This document shows positions 1 to 10,220 of a DNA stretch of 42,687 nt, piece after piece. The stretch lies in contig JACNKC010000076.1 in the NCBI GenBank assembly GCA_014382245.1, forward strand, positions 1-42,687. Direction: 5' to 3'. Source of the stretch: Pseudomonadota bacterium. Lineage in GTDB: Bacteria; Desulfobacterota; Binatia; UBA1149. The stretch's first letter is position 1. Every line of letters begins with the position of its first letter. The notes beneath the pieces were generated by a model. The model had not been told where the DNA came from and ran no database searches. It was given only the letters and a program-made list of their open reading frames with translations. Position numbers and translations under genes: made by a program.

Positions 1-2
1 AT

Positions 3-2057
3 ATGCACAACGGTGAAGCTACGGGCATCGTCCCGGCGATAGACTATCCCGTCAACAAGGGGGCCGCTTGCCCCAAGGGTTGGGAGTCCCTGCGCGTTCT
101 CGATTCCGAGCACCGCGCGACTCGGCCCTTGATGCGGGGTCGATCGGGGGAGCTGGAGCCCACCGACTGGCCCACGGCGGCGCAGGCCTTCACCCGGCGC
201 TTCAAGCGGATACAGGAAGAGCACGGCGAGGATTCGGTGGCGTTTCTCAGCACCGGGCAGATGGTAACCGAGGAGATGGCCCTGCTCGGGGCCTTTGCCC
301 GGTTTGGAATGGGCCTGGTGCACGGCGACGGCAATACCCGGCAGTGTATGGCTACCTCTGTCGTTGCCTACAAGCAGGCCTTCGGTTTCGACGCACCGCC
401 CTATACCTACGGTGACCTCGAAGAGTCTGACGTCATCGTGCTGGTGGGGGCCAACCCCTGCATAGCGCACCCCGTGCTGTGGGATCGGGTGCTGAAAAAC
501 CCACACGATCCCAGGGTAGTTGTCATTGATCCCCGCAAGACCGAGACCGCAATGGTGGCTACCACTCACCTTGCCATCAAGCCTAAATCTGATCTCGTCC
601 TGATGTACGGCCTGGCCCGGATCCTCGTGAAGGAGGGGTGGATCGATAGCAGCTACATCGAACAACACGCCAGTGGGTTCGAGGAGATGGTGGCCCACGT
701 CGAGGAGTTTGTCCCCGAACGTGTCGCCACGGACAGCGGTATCTCGGTCAAGGCTCTCATGGACCTCGCTCGCACTATCCACGAAGGCAAAAGGGTGTCG
801 TTCTGGTGGACGATGGGTGTGAACCAGAGCTACGAAGGGGTGGCCGTCGCCACGGCGATCATCAACCTGGCCCTGATGACCGGCAACATCGGCCGCGTGG
901 GCACCGGTGCCAATTCGCTCACCGGCCAGTGCAACGCCATGGGGTCACGGCTGTTCAGCAACACGACGAGCATGTTTGGTGGGCGGGATTTCTCCAACGC
1001 CGAGCATCGTCGCGAAGTCGGAGAGGTCCTCGGGATTGATGCGGCGCGTATCTCTGCTCAACAAAGCTTGTCCTACGATCAAATAGTGGAGGGTATAGCG
1101 GGCGGCAGGATAAAAGGGTTATGGGTTATCGGGACGAATCCGGCCCACTCCTGGATCAACCAGAACGGCCTGGCCGAGATTCTCGAAAGACTGGATTTCT
1201 TCGTTGTCCAGGACATGTACCACGACACCACCACTGCGCGCCACGCCGACCTGCTATTGCCGGCGGCGGGGTGGGGTGAAAAAGAAGGCACGTTCATAAA
1301 CTCGGAGCGGCGCATAGGCCTCGTCAAAAAAGTCGCACGCGCCCCGGGTCTCGCGCTCTCTGACTTCAGTATTTTCAAACTGCTGGCCGACTACTGGGGC
1401 TGCGCCGGGATATTCGAGAAATGGGAGTCTCCCGAGGCGGTGTTCAGTCTACTGTCGGATCTTTCACGTGGCCGGCCATGCGACTTCTCGGCTATCGAAG
1501 GCTACCGGGAGTTGGACCAACGAGGTGGGATCCAGTGGCCGCTGACCCCGGCCGACGGCAAAACCGAGGTTTTGAAAAGTGAGCGCCGGCTGTTCGAGGA
1601 CGGGAGTTTTTTTCACCCCGATGGCCGGGCGCGATTCCTGGTAAGCGAACCGCGTTCGATGCCCGAGAAACCCGACAAGGGCTATCCGCTTCTTCTGCTC
1701 ACGGGGCGCGGCAGTGCCGCGCAGTGGCATACCCAGACACGCACCAGGGTTTCCGCCATCTTGCGTCGCCTTTACCCCACCGGTGCCTACCTGGAGGTCA
1801 ATCCCGTTGATGCTCGCGCGCACGGAATTGAGCACGCCAGGATGATTCGAGTCGAGTCGCGACGCGGCATTATGAGAGCCAAGGCGTTCGTCACCCGTTC
1901 GGTCAAGCCCGGCCAGGTCTTTGCGCCGATGCACTACGAGGAGACCAATCGCTTGACCGACGCGGTGTTCGATCCGCAGTCGAGGCAGCCGTCATACAAG
2001 GCCTGCGCTGTGCGTATACGCCCGGTGGATTACTGGGAGGAGGAGCCGCGAGGGTGA
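3..2057 (+). CDS. nasA: Assimilatory nitrate reductase catalytic subunit (molybdopterin oxidoreductase), 5' truncated
   Basis: Molybdopterin-dependent reductase that would reduce nitrate to nitrite in the cytoplasm. The frame is already open at the window edge. The motif ACPKGW near residue 23 looks like the fourth Cys of the N-terminal [4Fe-4S] site, so the first three Cys and the true start lie upstream. RQCMATSV (Cys near residue 115) matches the Mo-ligand Cys of the NasA/NapA group. The molybdopterin-dinucleotide-binding C-terminal domain follows from about residue 560 and the protein ends without an added ferredoxin domain. Its TGA overlaps the GTG start of the nitrite reductase, so the two are translationally coupled; this pairing is the main reason to prefer assimilatory nitrate reductase over formate dehydrogenase or another MopB enzyme. 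Confidence 0.87.
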   Translation: MHNGEATGIVPAIDYPVNKGAACPKGWESLRVLDSEHRATRPLMRGRSGELEPTDWPTAAQAFTRRFKRIQEEHGEDSVAFLSTGQMVTEEMALLGAFARFGMGLVHGDGNTRQCMATSVVAYKQAFGFDAPPYTYGDLEESDVIVLVGANPCIAHPVLWDRVLKNPHDPRVVVIDPRKTETAMVATTHLAIKPKSDLVLMYGLARILVKEGWIDSSYIEQHASGFEEMVAHVEEFVPERVATDSGISVKALMDLARTIHEGKRVSFWWTMGVNQSYEGVAVATAIINLALMTGNIGRVGTGANSLTGQCNAMGSRLFSNTTSMFGGRDFSNAEHRREVGEVLGIDAARISAQQSLSYDQIVEGIAGGRIKGLWVIGTNPAHSWINQNGLAEILERLDFFVVQDMYHDTTTARHADLLLPAAGWGEKEGTFINSERRIGLVKKVARAPGLALSDFSIFKLLADYWGCAGIFEKWESPEAVFSLLSDLSRGRPCDFSAIEGYRELDQRGGIQWPLTPADGKTEVLKSERRLFEDGSFFHPDGRARFLVSEPRSMPEKPDKGYPLLLLTGRGSAAQWHTQTRTRVSAILRRLYPTGAYLEVNPVDARAHGIEHARMIRVESRRGIMRAKAFVTRSVKPGQVFAPMHYEETNRLTDAVFDPQSRQPSYKACAVRIRPVDYWEEEPRG

Positions 2058-5000
2058 GCGGCGAGCGCACCGGGGTCGGGCAAACGAGGGACATGAAGAA
2101 TAGTAGCAAAATTGATAAGCGCCAGACGGTAGTGGTGGTGGGCAACGGCATGGTCGGCCATCGCTTTTGCGAGAAGCTCATCGAATCAGACAAGGCCGGC
2201 AAGTACCGCGTGGTCACGTTCTGCGAGGAAGCCAGGGCGGCCTATGATCGCGTGGGACTTACCCAGTTCTTCGCGCATCGCGACGCCGAAAAGCTGATGT
2301 TGGCCAACCAGGACTGGTACCGCGAAAATGGCATCGAACTGCACGTAGGCGATTGTGTCGAAAACATAGACCGGCGCCGCAAGGTAGTTCGGTCCAGGAA
2401 AGGTGAGGAGATCACTTACGACATCGTCGTGGCGGCGACAGGTTCGTATCCCTTCGTGCCACCGGTGCCGGGGATAGGGAAGACCGGGGTCTTTGTCTAC
2501 CGCACTATCGAGGACCTCGAACAGATCATTTCGTACGCTGGTAAGTCACGGGTGGCAGCCGTTATCGGGGGCGGGTTGCTGGGCCTCGAAGCAGCAAAGG
2601 CAGCGTACGACCTCGGCATGCAGACCCACGTGGTGGAGTTTGCCCCACGCCTCATGCCACGACAGATCGATGCCCTTGGCTCTGAGGTCCTGGTCAACGA
2701 ACTGGAAAAACTCGGCGTGCAAGTGCACCTGGCCAAGGGGACAAAAGAGGTCGTCGGTGATTCCAGGGTCGCGGGCATATTATTTGAAGACGGCGAGGGA
2801 CTCGATTGCGAGATGATCATAGTGTCGGCCGGCATTCGCCCTCGCGACGAACTCGCTCGCGAGTGCGGGCTCGATGTCGGCGAGCGTGGGGGGGTGGTCG
2901 TCGACGACCAGCTGCGCACCTCGGATCCGGATATATACGCGATTGGCGAGGTGGCGTTGCACCAGGGGATGGTCTACGGGCTGGTCGCGCCGGGGTACGA
3001 GATGGCAGAGGTCGTGGCCGCCAACCTGGTAATGGACGGGGAGGGTGTCCCGCGTAGTTTTACCGGTGCCGACCTCTCGGCCAAGCTCAAGCTGATGGGG
3101 ATCGATGTCGCGTGCTTCGGCGATCACGAGGCCGGCCCCGACGAGGCGCTGCCGGTGGTTCATCACGATCCGTTCAGCGGCGTTTATCGTAAGCTCCTTT
3201 TTGACCACGAAGGGCAACGATTGCTGGGTGGTGTTCTTGTAGGGGACGCGTCTGATTACGGAGCGCTTTCCGTGCAGTGCCGTGGCGGGCAACCCCTTGC
3301 TGTCGAGCCCGGCGTGCTCGTGGCCGGTTCGCGTGCAGGCAAGGCGTCGGGGGCCGCCGTCGGGATCACCGACATGCCCGACGACGCCCAGATCTGCTCG
3401 TGCAACGGGGTGACCAGGGGAACCATCTGCAACGCGATACGTGAACAGGAACTTTCCACGGTGGGAGAGATCAAGTCGCTTACCCGCGCGGGGTCCGGCT
3501 GCGGGGGCTGCGTACCACTGGTCACCGAGCTACTGGCAGCCGAGATGGCAGCGGCAGGCAAGCAGGTCAGCACCGACATCTGCGAGCACTTCAGATACAC
3601 GCGACAGGAGCTGTACGCGATCTGCAAGACTAAAGGTATCAGGTCCTTTACCGCCCTGGTCGCGGACTACGGTAGCGGAGAGGGCTGCGAGATCTGCAAG
3701 CCCGTGGTCGCGTCTATCATCGCCAGCCTTTGGAACGAGCACATACTTGACCACGCGGCCCTTCAGGACAGCAACGACCGTTTCCTGGCCAACATCCAGA
3801 AAAACGGGCTCTACTCTATCGTTCCCCGAGTGCCGGGCGGTGAAATTACCCCTGAAAAACTTATCGCGCTGGGTAGCGTGGCGAAGAAATACGGTCTGTA
3901 CACAAAGATCACCGGTGGCCAGCGTATCGACCTTTTCGGTGCACCCGTACACCAGTTGCCCGATATCTGGGAGGAGTTGATCGATGCAGGATTCGAAAGC
4001 GGGCACGCTTACGGAAAGGCGCTGCGCACCGTCAAGAGCTGCGTCGGTACCAGCTGGTGTCGATACGGGGTGCGCGATTCCGTGGGCTTCGCGGTCAGCA
4101 TCGAGAAGCGTTACCGGGGGTTGCGAGCTCCTCACAAGATAAAGTCGGCCGTATCGGGTTGTGTGCGTGAGTGTGCCGAAGCACAAGGCAAGGACTTCGG
4201 GCTGATCGCTACCGAGCAGGGCTATAGCCTCTACGTTTGCGGCAACGGTGGTTCCAACCCTCGTCACGCCGACCTGCTTGCGACTGATCTCGATGAGGAA
4301 ACCTGCATCAGGTACATCGACCGCTTTCTGATGTACTACATCCAGACCGCTGACAAGCTGACCCGTACCTCGGTATGGCTGGAGAAACTTGAGGGGGGGA
4401 TAGAAGCGCTTCGCGCGGTGGTCATCGACGACAAACTTGGGATTGGCGATGAACTCGAGCAACAGATGCAGTCGTTGGTAGATGGCTACGAGTGCGAGTG
4501 GAAGCGGGTTGTCGAGGACCCGGACAAGCGCAAGATGTTCAAGCAATTCGTTAACAGCCCCAATGGCTTAACCGCTGAAGCCGGTGAAAAGGCTGGGCCG
4601 GAGTCGGTGACGAAAACTGATGGCTGGGTACGAGTAGGCACGGTAGGCGATTTTCCCGACGGTGCGGGGGCCTGTATCGAGCACGGTGGAGAGCAGATTG
4701 CGGTGTTCAACTTCTCAAAAAAGGAGGGGCACTGGTACGCTACCCAGAACACGTGTCCACACACCAACGCACCCGTTCTGGCCCGCGGCATTATCGGCGA
4801 CGCGGCGGGCGAGCCCAAGGTCGCTTGTCCTTTGCACAAGAAAAATTTCTCGCTCAAATCGGGGCAGTGCCTGGGCGAGGAGTCTCCAGGTCTGCGTACC
4901 TTCCCCGTCAAGATCGAGAGCGGGGAGGTTTTTGTCAGCTTGTCGGGCGGCAAATACCGGGGTTCGAAGGGATGCAGCGCAGTCAACCGGGCTGTCAGCG

Positions 5001-5143
5001 TTGCCGGGGATTTGGATAGCGACGTCCCGCCAGCGATACTGAACTCTCCGCCGGTGTTGGCCGGCGGGAGGGGGGATACCCGACATGTCGAACATGGCGA
5101 GCATACAGGACCGCATCATTCGCGCCGCGAAGCTGGACGTTAA
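2054..5143 (+). CDS. nirBD: Fused NAD(P)H nitrite reductase, NirB large subunit plus NirD Rieske domain
   Basis: Reduces nitrite to ammonium with NAD(P)H. Order of parts: FAD/NAD domains (GNGMVG near residue 34, GGGLLG near 175); BFD-type [2Fe-2S] motif (CSC near 447, CGGC near 483) and a second CEIC near 545; sulfite/nitrite reductase domain with siroheme/[4Fe-4S] ligands C-x5-C (SCVGTSWC, about 662-668) and C-x3-C (CVREC, about 703-707); and a NirD-like Rieske domain with CPH (about 900) and CPLH (about 925). The chosen GTG has a strong GGAGGAGGAG Shine-Dalgarno about 7 nt upstream and overlaps the upstream stop; an ATG at 2093 is possible but has SD-like bases only 2 nt away. The last ~65 residues (Gly/Arg/His-rich) match no NirD feature I know and overlap the next gene by 59 nt. 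Confidence 0.92.
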   Translation: MSGERTGVGQTRDMKNSSKIDKRQTVVVVGNGMVGHRFCEKLIESDKAGKYRVVTFCEEARAAYDRVGLTQFFAHRDAEKLMLANQDWYRENGIELHVGDCVENIDRRRKVVRSRKGEEITYDIVVAATGSYPFVPPVPGIGKTGVFVYRTIEDLEQIISYAGKSRVAAVIGGGLLGLEAAKAAYDLGMQTHVVEFAPRLMPRQIDALGSEVLVNELEKLGVQVHLAKGTKEVVGDSRVAGILFEDGEGLDCEMIIVSAGIRPRDELARECGLDVGERGGVVVDDQLRTSDPDIYAIGEVALHQGMVYGLVAPGYEMAEVVAANLVMDGEGVPRSFTGADLSAKLKLMGIDVACFGDHEAGPDEALPVVHHDPFSGVYRKLLFDHEGQRLLGGVLVGDASDYGALSVQCRGGQPLAVEPGVLVAGSRAGKASGAAVGITDMPDDAQICSCNGVTRGTICNAIREQELSTVGEIKSLTRAGSGCGGCVPLVTELLAAEMAAAGKQVSTDICEHFRYTRQELYAICKTKGIRSFTALVADYGSGEGCEICKPVVASIIASLWNEHILDHAALQDSNDRFLANIQKNGLYSIVPRVPGGEITPEKLIALGSVAKKYGLYTKITGGQRIDLFGAPVHQLPDIWEELIDAGFESGHAYGKALRTVKSCVGTSWCRYGVRDSVGFAVSIEKRYRGLRAPHKIKSAVSGCVRECAEAQGKDFGLIATEQGYSLYVCGNGGSNPRHADLLATDLDEETCIRYIDRFLMYYIQTADKLTRTSVWLEKLEGGIEALRAVVIDDKLGIGDELEQQMQSLVDGYECEWKRVVEDPDKRKMFKQFVNSPNGLTAEAGEKAGPESVTKTDGWVRVGTVGDFPDGAGACIEHGGEQIAVFNFSKKEGHWYATQNTCPHTNAPVLARGIIGDAAGEPKVACPLHKKNFSLKSGQCLGEESPGLRTFPVKIESGEVFVSLSGGKYRGSKGCSAVNRAVSVAGDLDSDVPPAILNSPPVLAGGRGDTRHVEHGEHTGPHHSRREAGR

Positions 5144-5600
5144 TCTCTACGAAGAGGTCGAGGCTGACCAGGAGGCCACCGGCCAGGCCACCGGTGTGGT
5201 CGTGGCGGCAGCGCTGGCCGCGGGCATCGGCGCCGGCGGTGGACAGGGACTGGTGTTTGCCACCCTGGGTGCACTGGCTTCCTGGTACATCTGGGCCTAC
5301 ATGGCGTATTTTTTCGGGACCCGGCTGCTACCCGAGCCGCAGACTTCGGCCGACCACGGTGAGCTGTTGCGCACCACCGGTTTTGCGGCTGCGCCGGGTA
5401 TCATCCGCGTGCTGGGTGTTATACCGGCACTGCGCGAGTTGGTCTTCCTCGTAGCTGGAGTGTGGATGCTGGTAGCGATGATCATCGCGGTGAGGCAAGC
5501 ACTGGATTACACCAGCACCTGGCGAGCGGTGGCCGTGTGCATGGTGGGCTGGATCGTGCAGGCGCTTATTCTCGTTCTGCTGATGTCGCTGGGCGGCTGA
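5085..5600 (+). CDS. Yip1-family integral membrane protein
   Basis: 171 residues. A short cytoplasmic-looking N-terminus ([20 protein letters not shown]) precedes four or five hydrophobic segments (about 34-58, 62-82, 105-122, 125-140, 148-168). This arrangement, with the RxxxLDxxxYEEVExD start, fits small bacterial Yip1-domain proteins. Its role is unknown. ATG 5085 is preceded by a G-rich ribosome site (GGGAGGGGGG, about 8 nt upstream). The start lies inside the 3' end of nirBD, so it is probably in the nitrate operon, though nothing in the sequence says it transports nitrate or nitrite. The stop codon sits in the loop of a long hairpin (5575-5618). Confidence 0.75.
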   Translation: MSNMASIQDRIIRAAKLDVNLYEEVEADQEATGQATGVVVAAALAAGIGAGGGQGLVFATLGALASWYIWAYMAYFFGTRLLPEPQTSADHGELLRTTGFAAAPGIIRVLGVIPALRELVFLVAGVWMLVAMIIAVRQALDYTSTWRAVAVCMVGWIVQALILVLLMSLGG

Positions 5601-5618
5601 CCAGCGACATCAGCAGAA
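5575..5618. terminator. 18-bp perfect hairpin between convergent genes
   Basis: Arms 5575-5592 and 5601-5618 are perfectly complementary (18 bp) around an 8-nt loop (5593-5600) that contains the TGA of the Yip1 gene. It lies between convergent genes, the next one ending at 5631 on the - strand. There is no T-run on either side, so this would be a non-canonical or bidirectional transcript-end structure rather than a classical intrinsic terminator. Confidence 0.55.
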
Positions 5619-5630
5619 TTCGGCGCTGGC

Positions 5631-7931
5631 TTACTCGTTCGTCCAGGCGAGTACGTCTTCGGCCTCGAGCTCGACCGTGTCAGCCAGGCATCCACCGAAG
5701 GTAGCAATGGCCGTGCTGCCGTCGCAGTCGCCCGGGAAGGCCGCCGTGCGATCTACCCCGAGGCATTTTTTCTGCAACCCCGACAAGAGCTTGGCCCGCG
5801 CCTGGGCCACCTTGTTCCTGGGGTCGGCGAACAGGCACTCGGTCAACTGCAAGGCACTGCCGATAGAGTTCAACAGCTCGGCGGTATCCTTTTCGCCCGC
5901 CGAGAGGCCGCTCTTGGCGCACTTGGCAAAAGTCTTCACCCGCGCGCCGAGCATCTTGTCGTAGCCCTTGTAAACGGCCGCCTGGCACTTGGCCGCATCC
6001 TTGTCGTCAGAGGCGCGCACAATCGCGTCGTCGATGCCGCCACCGCCGTCGGTACCGAAAACGGCGTGCAGCAACTGGGCTGTTCCCGTCCCGGCAGCGC
6101 TCGACACCGCGGCCGCGCCAGGATCAGCAAAGCGGGCACCGGTGGCGCAGGACTTGGTCACCAGTTTCTCGGCCTTGGCGTCGGCCTTGAGGGCAAAGCC
6201 CGCAGCGTCGGCCGCTATGCAGGCGTCGGCGTCGGCCGCCTTGCCCTTGGAGGTGTCCTTTATGCACTTGCCGATGAGCTTGCCTCGCGCCTTGGTGACA
6301 ATCCCCGATGCCTTGGCGTGCGCGTTGATGCAGCGCTGCCCGTCTTTGTCCTCCGGCACGGGCAACAGTGCTCTGTCCTCGGCGAGCAGGAAGCCGTCGG
6401 TCTCCAGTTGCGCGCCAGCCGCTTCGAGGTCCGCCGCGAAGTCGGCCTTGCTCGCGTAAAGTGCGTTGAGAGTGGCCGCGTCCAAGTCCACGTAGCTTCC
6501 GGCCAGTACGCAGAACAGGCTCCCCAGCTGGGAAAACAGGGGGTCAACCGCCGGGTTGAGAGTGTTGTGCGGCGAAAAGTAGGAGTGCAGGGGGTGGTCC
6601 ATCTGCGGCATCCTTATGCCGCCGGTGGCGTTTCCGTAGGCGTCGCGGGTGAGTACTCCCCCCGCTTCGTCGATGAGCGAGCCGCTGGGCGGTACGCTGC
6701 CCAGGCGCACCTGGTCTTCCATGTTCTGCCACATCGAGTTGTAGATGTACGAGCCCAGCACCGGGCCGTCGGCCAGGGTGTTGAGCAGGCTCGCACAGGT
6801 TTCGTCCAGCTGCAGCGGGCCGCCGGGAATGTCTTCGGGGATGACCTCGATGCGGCGGTGAACGGTTACGTGCGAGGTGCCCGCCAACTCGTAGTACCGG
6901 AAATCACCCGAGTCGGTCTGCCTGGCCAGGGTGAAGGCCTCGGGGCAGGTGCCGCCCGGGCACTCGCCGTCGTTGCTGCAGGGGTCACCGTCGTTGCTGC
7001 CGCCGTCGCAGGTGCGCGAGGCGTTGGTGAGCATGAAGCTGACGTCGGTCTCGGTCAGCGCGCGGTAAACCGGCACGTCGAGGTCGGTTGCAACCAGGCG
7101 GTCATCACCCGTCAATGATGGCGTGCAGTCGGGGTAGGCTGGTGAGCCGGACGCACCACAGATGGGTCCGTAGTTAATGCGCCGCGCGGTGCCGGCCGCC
7201 TGCACAAAATAACCGTCGTTGATTGTCGGCTCGTGAAAAGCACTGGCGTAGGTGACCATCGAGCCGCCCTGCTGCGATTGCCCGGCGTGGAATACTCGCT
7301 GCACCGAGTAGTCGGGGTTGAGCGGGTTGTCGGGCGAGCCGCTTCTGAGCAGGTTGGCCAACTGGCTCAGCATTTCGAAGGCCTGGCCATTCTCGCTCAT
7401 GTACAGCGAGGAGTAACGGGTGCCGCAGGTCTCTGGAAAAATACTTATGCCGAGCAGAGGGCAGCTGTTGACGAGAAAGTCGATGATGTTGGTGGCGTTG
7501 GTAACGCCCACGTAGATCCAACCCGCCCTCGTAAAAAACTCGGCCGAGGCGTCCCACACCGGGGCGGTGTCGAAACCGGCGGTAGAGTTCAGCCATTCTA
7601 TTATCACCGTGCCGTTGAAGTCGGCCGGGTCGGCAGGCTTGCGAACAGTGAAGCGCGTCTTGTAGGGAACGTCGGCGTCCTCCACGATGATCTCGCCTCT
7701 CACCGGCGGGTCGTTGTAGGTGTAGACCGTGGCCGCGCCTTCCATGAAGTACTCGTTCTCCACGTAAGTGTCGGGCGCGATGCGGCTGATGTAGCGCAGC
7801 GGGGTCTCCGACTGGTGTATGGCGCCGTCTGCGTCCACTGGTTCAGTGATGGTGACGGCCCCGAAAGGGTCGGCCCAGGCCGAGCCGGTGACCAGTAATA
7901 CGGTTATCGCGGTGAGGATCGTTCTGCGCAT
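5631..7931 (-). CDS. Secreted alpha/beta-hydrolase-domain protein with C-terminal Cys/Lys helical repeats
   Basis: 766 residues. Signal peptide at 1-20 (cleavage after AWA). Residues ~22-520 resemble the large 'alpha/beta hydrolase domain' family of exported proteins: EWLN near 110 and a nucleophile-elbow-like GQSQQG with Ser near 217. A Cys-rich insertion near 305-325 carries the pattern C-x-GG-x-N-x-G-x-PC...CPGG-x-C. Residues ~530-760 are Ala/Lys-rich helices punctuated by regularly spaced Cys (for example KLIGKC, KLVTKSC, KTFAKC, LQKKCLG), suggesting a disulfide-tied helical module. The substrate is unknown. It stands alone, convergent with the nitrate operon. The Cys-rich insert and tail are typical of exported proteins in some delta-type lineages (recollection, not searched). 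Confidence 0.72.
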   Translation of the reverse strand: MRRTILTAITVLLVTGSAWADPFGAVTITEPVDADGAIHQSETPLRYISRIAPDTYVENEYFMEGAATVYTYNDPPVRGEIIVEDADVPYKTRFTVRKPADPADFNGTVIIEWLNSTAGFDTAPVWDASAEFFTRAGWIYVGVTNATNIIDFLVNSCPLLGISIFPETCGTRYSSLYMSENGQAFEMLSQLANLLRSGSPDNPLNPDYSVQRVFHAGQSQQGGSMVTYASAFHEPTINDGYFVQAAGTARRINYGPICGASGSPAYPDCTPSLTGDDRLVATDLDVPVYRALTETDVSFMLTNASRTCDGGSNDGDPCSNDGECPGGTCPEAFTLARQTDSGDFRYYELAGTSHVTVHRRIEVIPEDIPGGPLQLDETCASLLNTLADGPVLGSYIYNSMWQNMEDQVRLGSVPPSGSLIDEAGGVLTRDAYGNATGGIRMPQMDHPLHSYFSPHNTLNPAVDPLFSQLGSLFCVLAGSYVDLDAATLNALYASKADFAADLEAAGAQLETDGFLLAEDRALLPVPEDKDGQRCINAHAKASGIVTKARGKLIGKCIKDTSKGKAADADACIAADAAGFALKADAKAEKLVTKSCATGARFADPGAAAVSSAAGTGTAQLLHAVFGTDGGGGIDDAIVRASDDKDAAKCQAAVYKGYDKMLGARVKTFAKCAKSGLSAGEKDTAELLNSIGSALQLTECLFADPRNKVAQARAKLLSGLQKKCLGVDRTAAFPGDCDGSTAIATFGGCLADTVELEAEDVLAWTNE

Positions 7932-8187
7932 GATGATGCTCCTGTCCCTCGCGATTGTTAGGCCCCGTGCGTACCCTTGTCCAGCCTGGGCGGTAACAAG
8001 CTGCGCAGGCGGCCAGGACAGTAGTCAGGGGAAGGCGGCCGGGCTAGACGGCGGCGCAGAGGGTAGGGGAAAGGACAGCGCAGGGGTTACCCCCCCGGCC
8101 GGGGGTGAGCCGGGCGGCTGCGTCAAGCGAGCGAGCGTGCTAAGAACGCTGCTGGGCTCGGCCCGCTGAGGGCGCCCGGAGGATTCG
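7932..8187. other. Divergent intergenic region
   Basis: 256 nt between the start of the secreted hydrolase (-) and the start of an NTF2-like gene (+). It should hold both promoters but I see no convincing -35/-10 pair. A self-complementary C/G tract at about 8092-8105 (CCCCCGGCCGGGGG) is the only structured element. The + gene has a clear GGAGG at 8178-8182. Confidence 0.5.
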
Positions 8188-8670
8188 ATGATCGAAGCTG
8201 CAGTAGAAAAATGGTTGCAACTGGTACACGGCGAGGTCGATGACGCGGATGCTTTTCTCGATGAGCTGCTGGCCGAAGACGTGGTCTTATATTCGCCGGT
8301 GGTATTCTCCGCGCAGGAGGGCAAGGCCATCACCAAGCTTTATCTCGGCGCGGCGGGTTCGGTTTTCGGCGGCGATAAACCGGCCGGCGCTGCCGCGGGT
8401 AACGGTTCGAAGAAGAGCGGCAGTTTCGTTTACCTGAAAAAAATTTTCTCGGGCAAGCAGGCGATGCTGGAGTTTGAAACCGAGATGGGGGGCAAGTACG
8501 TCAACGGCGTTGACATGATCCAGTGCAACGACGAGGGAAAGATCGTCGAGTTCAAGGTCATGATTCGACCGCTGCAGGCGGTCAACATGGTGCACGCAAA
8601 GATGGGCGAGATGCTCAAGGCGATGCAGGAAGGCAGCACGGAGGGGCAAGGACATGGCGACACAGCTTGA
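8188..8670 (+). CDS. NTF2-like (SnoaL-type) protein
   Basis: 160 residues with the alpha+beta NTF2/ketosteroid-isomerase pattern: an N-terminal helix with W (VEKWLQLV), then LLAEDVVLYSPVV, then the antiparallel sheet ending in VDMIQCNDEGKIVEFKVMIRPL. Members bind or isomerise small hydrophobic molecules or serve as accessory proteins; the specific role here is unknown. ATG 8188 follows GGAGG at 8178-8182. It overlaps the downstream cupin gene by 17 nt, so the two are probably co-expressed. The loop GDKPAGAAAGNGSKKSGS (about 72-89) is low-complexity. Confidence 0.75.
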   Translation: MIEAAVEKWLQLVHGEVDDADAFLDELLAEDVVLYSPVVFSAQEGKAITKLYLGAAGSVFGGDKPAGAAAGNGSKKSGSFVYLKKIFSGKQAMLEFETEMGGKYVNGVDMIQCNDEGKIVEFKVMIRPLQAVNMVHAKMGEMLKAMQEGSTEGQGHGDTA

Positions 8671-9139
8671 GCAGGCCAGCGAAGTAGTCACGAGCGTGGT
8701 GCACGGGGCCGACGTACCGTGGGTGTGGATGGGCTTTGAGAACAGTGGCATCGAGATGAAGCTGCTGCGGCGCGGCCGCGAAGACGGTGTCTACACCTTC
8801 ATGAACCGTTTCGCGCCCGGCTTCATGGCGCCGCGCCATCTGCACCTGGGCGAGGTGCACGCGTGGACAATGGAAGGCTGCTGGTGCTATCTCGAGTACG
8901 ATTGGAAAGCGCGCGCGGGCGACTACGTGTACGAGCCCGCCGACTCCATACACACGCTCTACGTGCCCGAGGAGAACGAGGGCCTTACGACGGTTCTGTT
9001 CACGGTGGAAAAGGGGCTGGATCTCTACGACGAGAACGGCGAGTTGTTCATGACCCAGGACGGTGCGGGTTTAGAAGAGCTCTACCGCGCGGGGCTGGCC
9101 GAGCAGGGCCTGGACTGGCCCGACGCGATACTGCCCTGA
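8654..9139 (+). CDS. Cupin-fold dioxygenase-like protein (2,4'-dihydroxyacetophenone dioxygenase family)
   Basis: 161 residues with two cupin motifs. The first holds RHLHLGE (H-x-H and a downstream Glu) near residues 56-62, the second SIHTLYV near 97. These supply the His/Glu metal ligands expected for a non-haem Fe enzyme. The overall pattern (TFMNRFAPGFMAPRHLH...YEPADSIHTL) resembles the 2,4'-dihydroxyacetophenone dioxygenase-type cupins, which cleave C-C bonds of aryl ketones. The actual substrate cannot be read from sequence. It overlaps the preceding NTF2-like gene by 17 nt and ends 36 nt before a convergent SDR. Confidence 0.74.
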   Translation: MATQLEQASEVVTSVVHGADVPWVWMGFENSGIEMKLLRRGREDGVYTFMNRFAPGFMAPRHLHLGEVHAWTMEGCWCYLEYDWKARAGDYVYEPADSIHTLYVPEENEGLTTVLFTVEKGLDLYDENGELFMTQDGAGLEELYRAGLAEQGLDWPDAILP

Positions 9140-9175
9140 ACCTGGCAGGGCGAGCGTTGCCGGGGCAGCCGCGCC

Positions 9176-10090
9176 TCAGCCGAGGCCGCCGTCCTGGTCC
9201 TTGCCGTCCATGCCCGCGTTGAGTCGCGCCTGGCCCACCAGCTCGCGGGCGATCTCACCGATCTGCGTCGGGTCGTCCACCGGCTTGGCTTCGGGCCCAC
9301 GGTGCCAGCCCTCGGCCACGGCAAACACGCCGCCCGAAGCTTCGAACACCCGTCCACTGATGTCGTTGGACTCTTCGCTCGCCAGCCAGGTGACGATGGG
9401 GGCTATCCAGCGCGGCGACATGGCGTCCTTGCTTTCTTCTGTTTCGCCGCCCATGCCGAGGTCTTCGGTCAGGCGGGTCAGCGCCGCGGGCGCGATCGCG
9501 TTCACGGTAACGCCGTAGCGCGCGAGCTCTCTTGCAGCGATGATCGTAAACGACGCGATACCCATCTTGGCAGCGCCGTAGTTGGTCTGCCCGGCGTTGC
9601 CGTAGATGCCCGACACCGAGGTGGTGTTGATGATGCGGGCGTTGTTGGTTTCGCCAGCCTTGCTGCGCGCGCGCCAGTAGCCCGCCGCGTGGCGGGCGGG
9701 GGCGAAGGTACCCTTGAGGTGCACCTTGATGACGGCGTCCCACTCGGCCTCGTCCATGTTCACCAGCATGCGGTCGCGCAGTATGCCGGCGTTGTTGACG
9801 AGCACGTCCAGGCGGCCGAAGGCGTCCACCGCCTGCTGTATCATCGCCTCGGCTTCGCCGAAGTTGCTCACGTCGGCCGCGTTGGCCACCGCCTCGCCGC
9901 CCGCGGCCTTGATCTCGGCCACCACTTCGTCGGCCGGTCCCGTGTCCGCGCCACTGCCGTCGCGCGCACCGCCGAAATCGTTGACGACCACCTTTGCGCC
10001 GTGCCCTGCAAGCATAAGCGCGTACTCGCGTCCGATGCCGCGGCCCGCGCCGGTTACGATCACTACCCTGTCTTCACATAATCTGCTCAT
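9176..10090 (-). CDS. SDR oxidoreductase, (3R)-hydroxyacyl-CoA dehydrogenase-like
   Basis: 304 residues from the MSRL start at 10090; a longer frame reaches 10192 but its extra residues are not SDR-like. Classical Rossmann SDR: TGAGRGIG near residue 13, NNAG near 93, catalytic Ser in TSVSG and YGAAK near 170. The segment VVVNDFGGARDGSG and the following VVAEIKAAGGEAVAN closely resemble the dehydrogenase domain of peroxisomal multifunctional enzyme type 2 (17-beta-HSD4), so an NAD-dependent 3-hydroxyacyl-CoA dehydrogenase is likely. No clear ribosome site precedes 10090. It is divergent from the GST gene and convergent with the cupin gene. Confidence 0.8.
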   Translation of the reverse strand: MSRLCEDRVVIVTGAGRGIGREYALMLAGHGAKVVVNDFGGARDGSGADTGPADEVVAEIKAAGGEAVANAADVSNFGEAEAMIQQAVDAFGRLDVLVNNAGILRDRMLVNMDEAEWDAVIKVHLKGTFAPARHAAGYWRARSKAGETNNARIINTTSVSGIYGNAGQTNYGAAKMGIASFTIIAARELARYGVTVNAIAPAALTRLTEDLGMGGETEESKDAMSPRWIAPIVTWLASEESNDISGRVFEASGGVFAVAEGWHRGPEAKPVDDPTQIGEIARELVGQARLNAGMDGKDQDGGLG

Positions 10091-10220
10091 CGGTCGAACA
10101 TTGTCGTCCGGGCGAGCCAAAGCAAGGCAGTCGTCGCGGGTTTCAGCCGCGGATACTGTTGCCTCAGCTCGCCCATTGGGTTTGGTTTGCAAGCGGGGTG
10201 TGCCCCGGGAGGACGCTGCG

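Noticed and set aside
9714-10220. Long N-terminal extension of the GST reading frame
   Set aside because: It runs antisense over the SDR gene; family similarity and a GGGAGGA ribosome site start at 10221.
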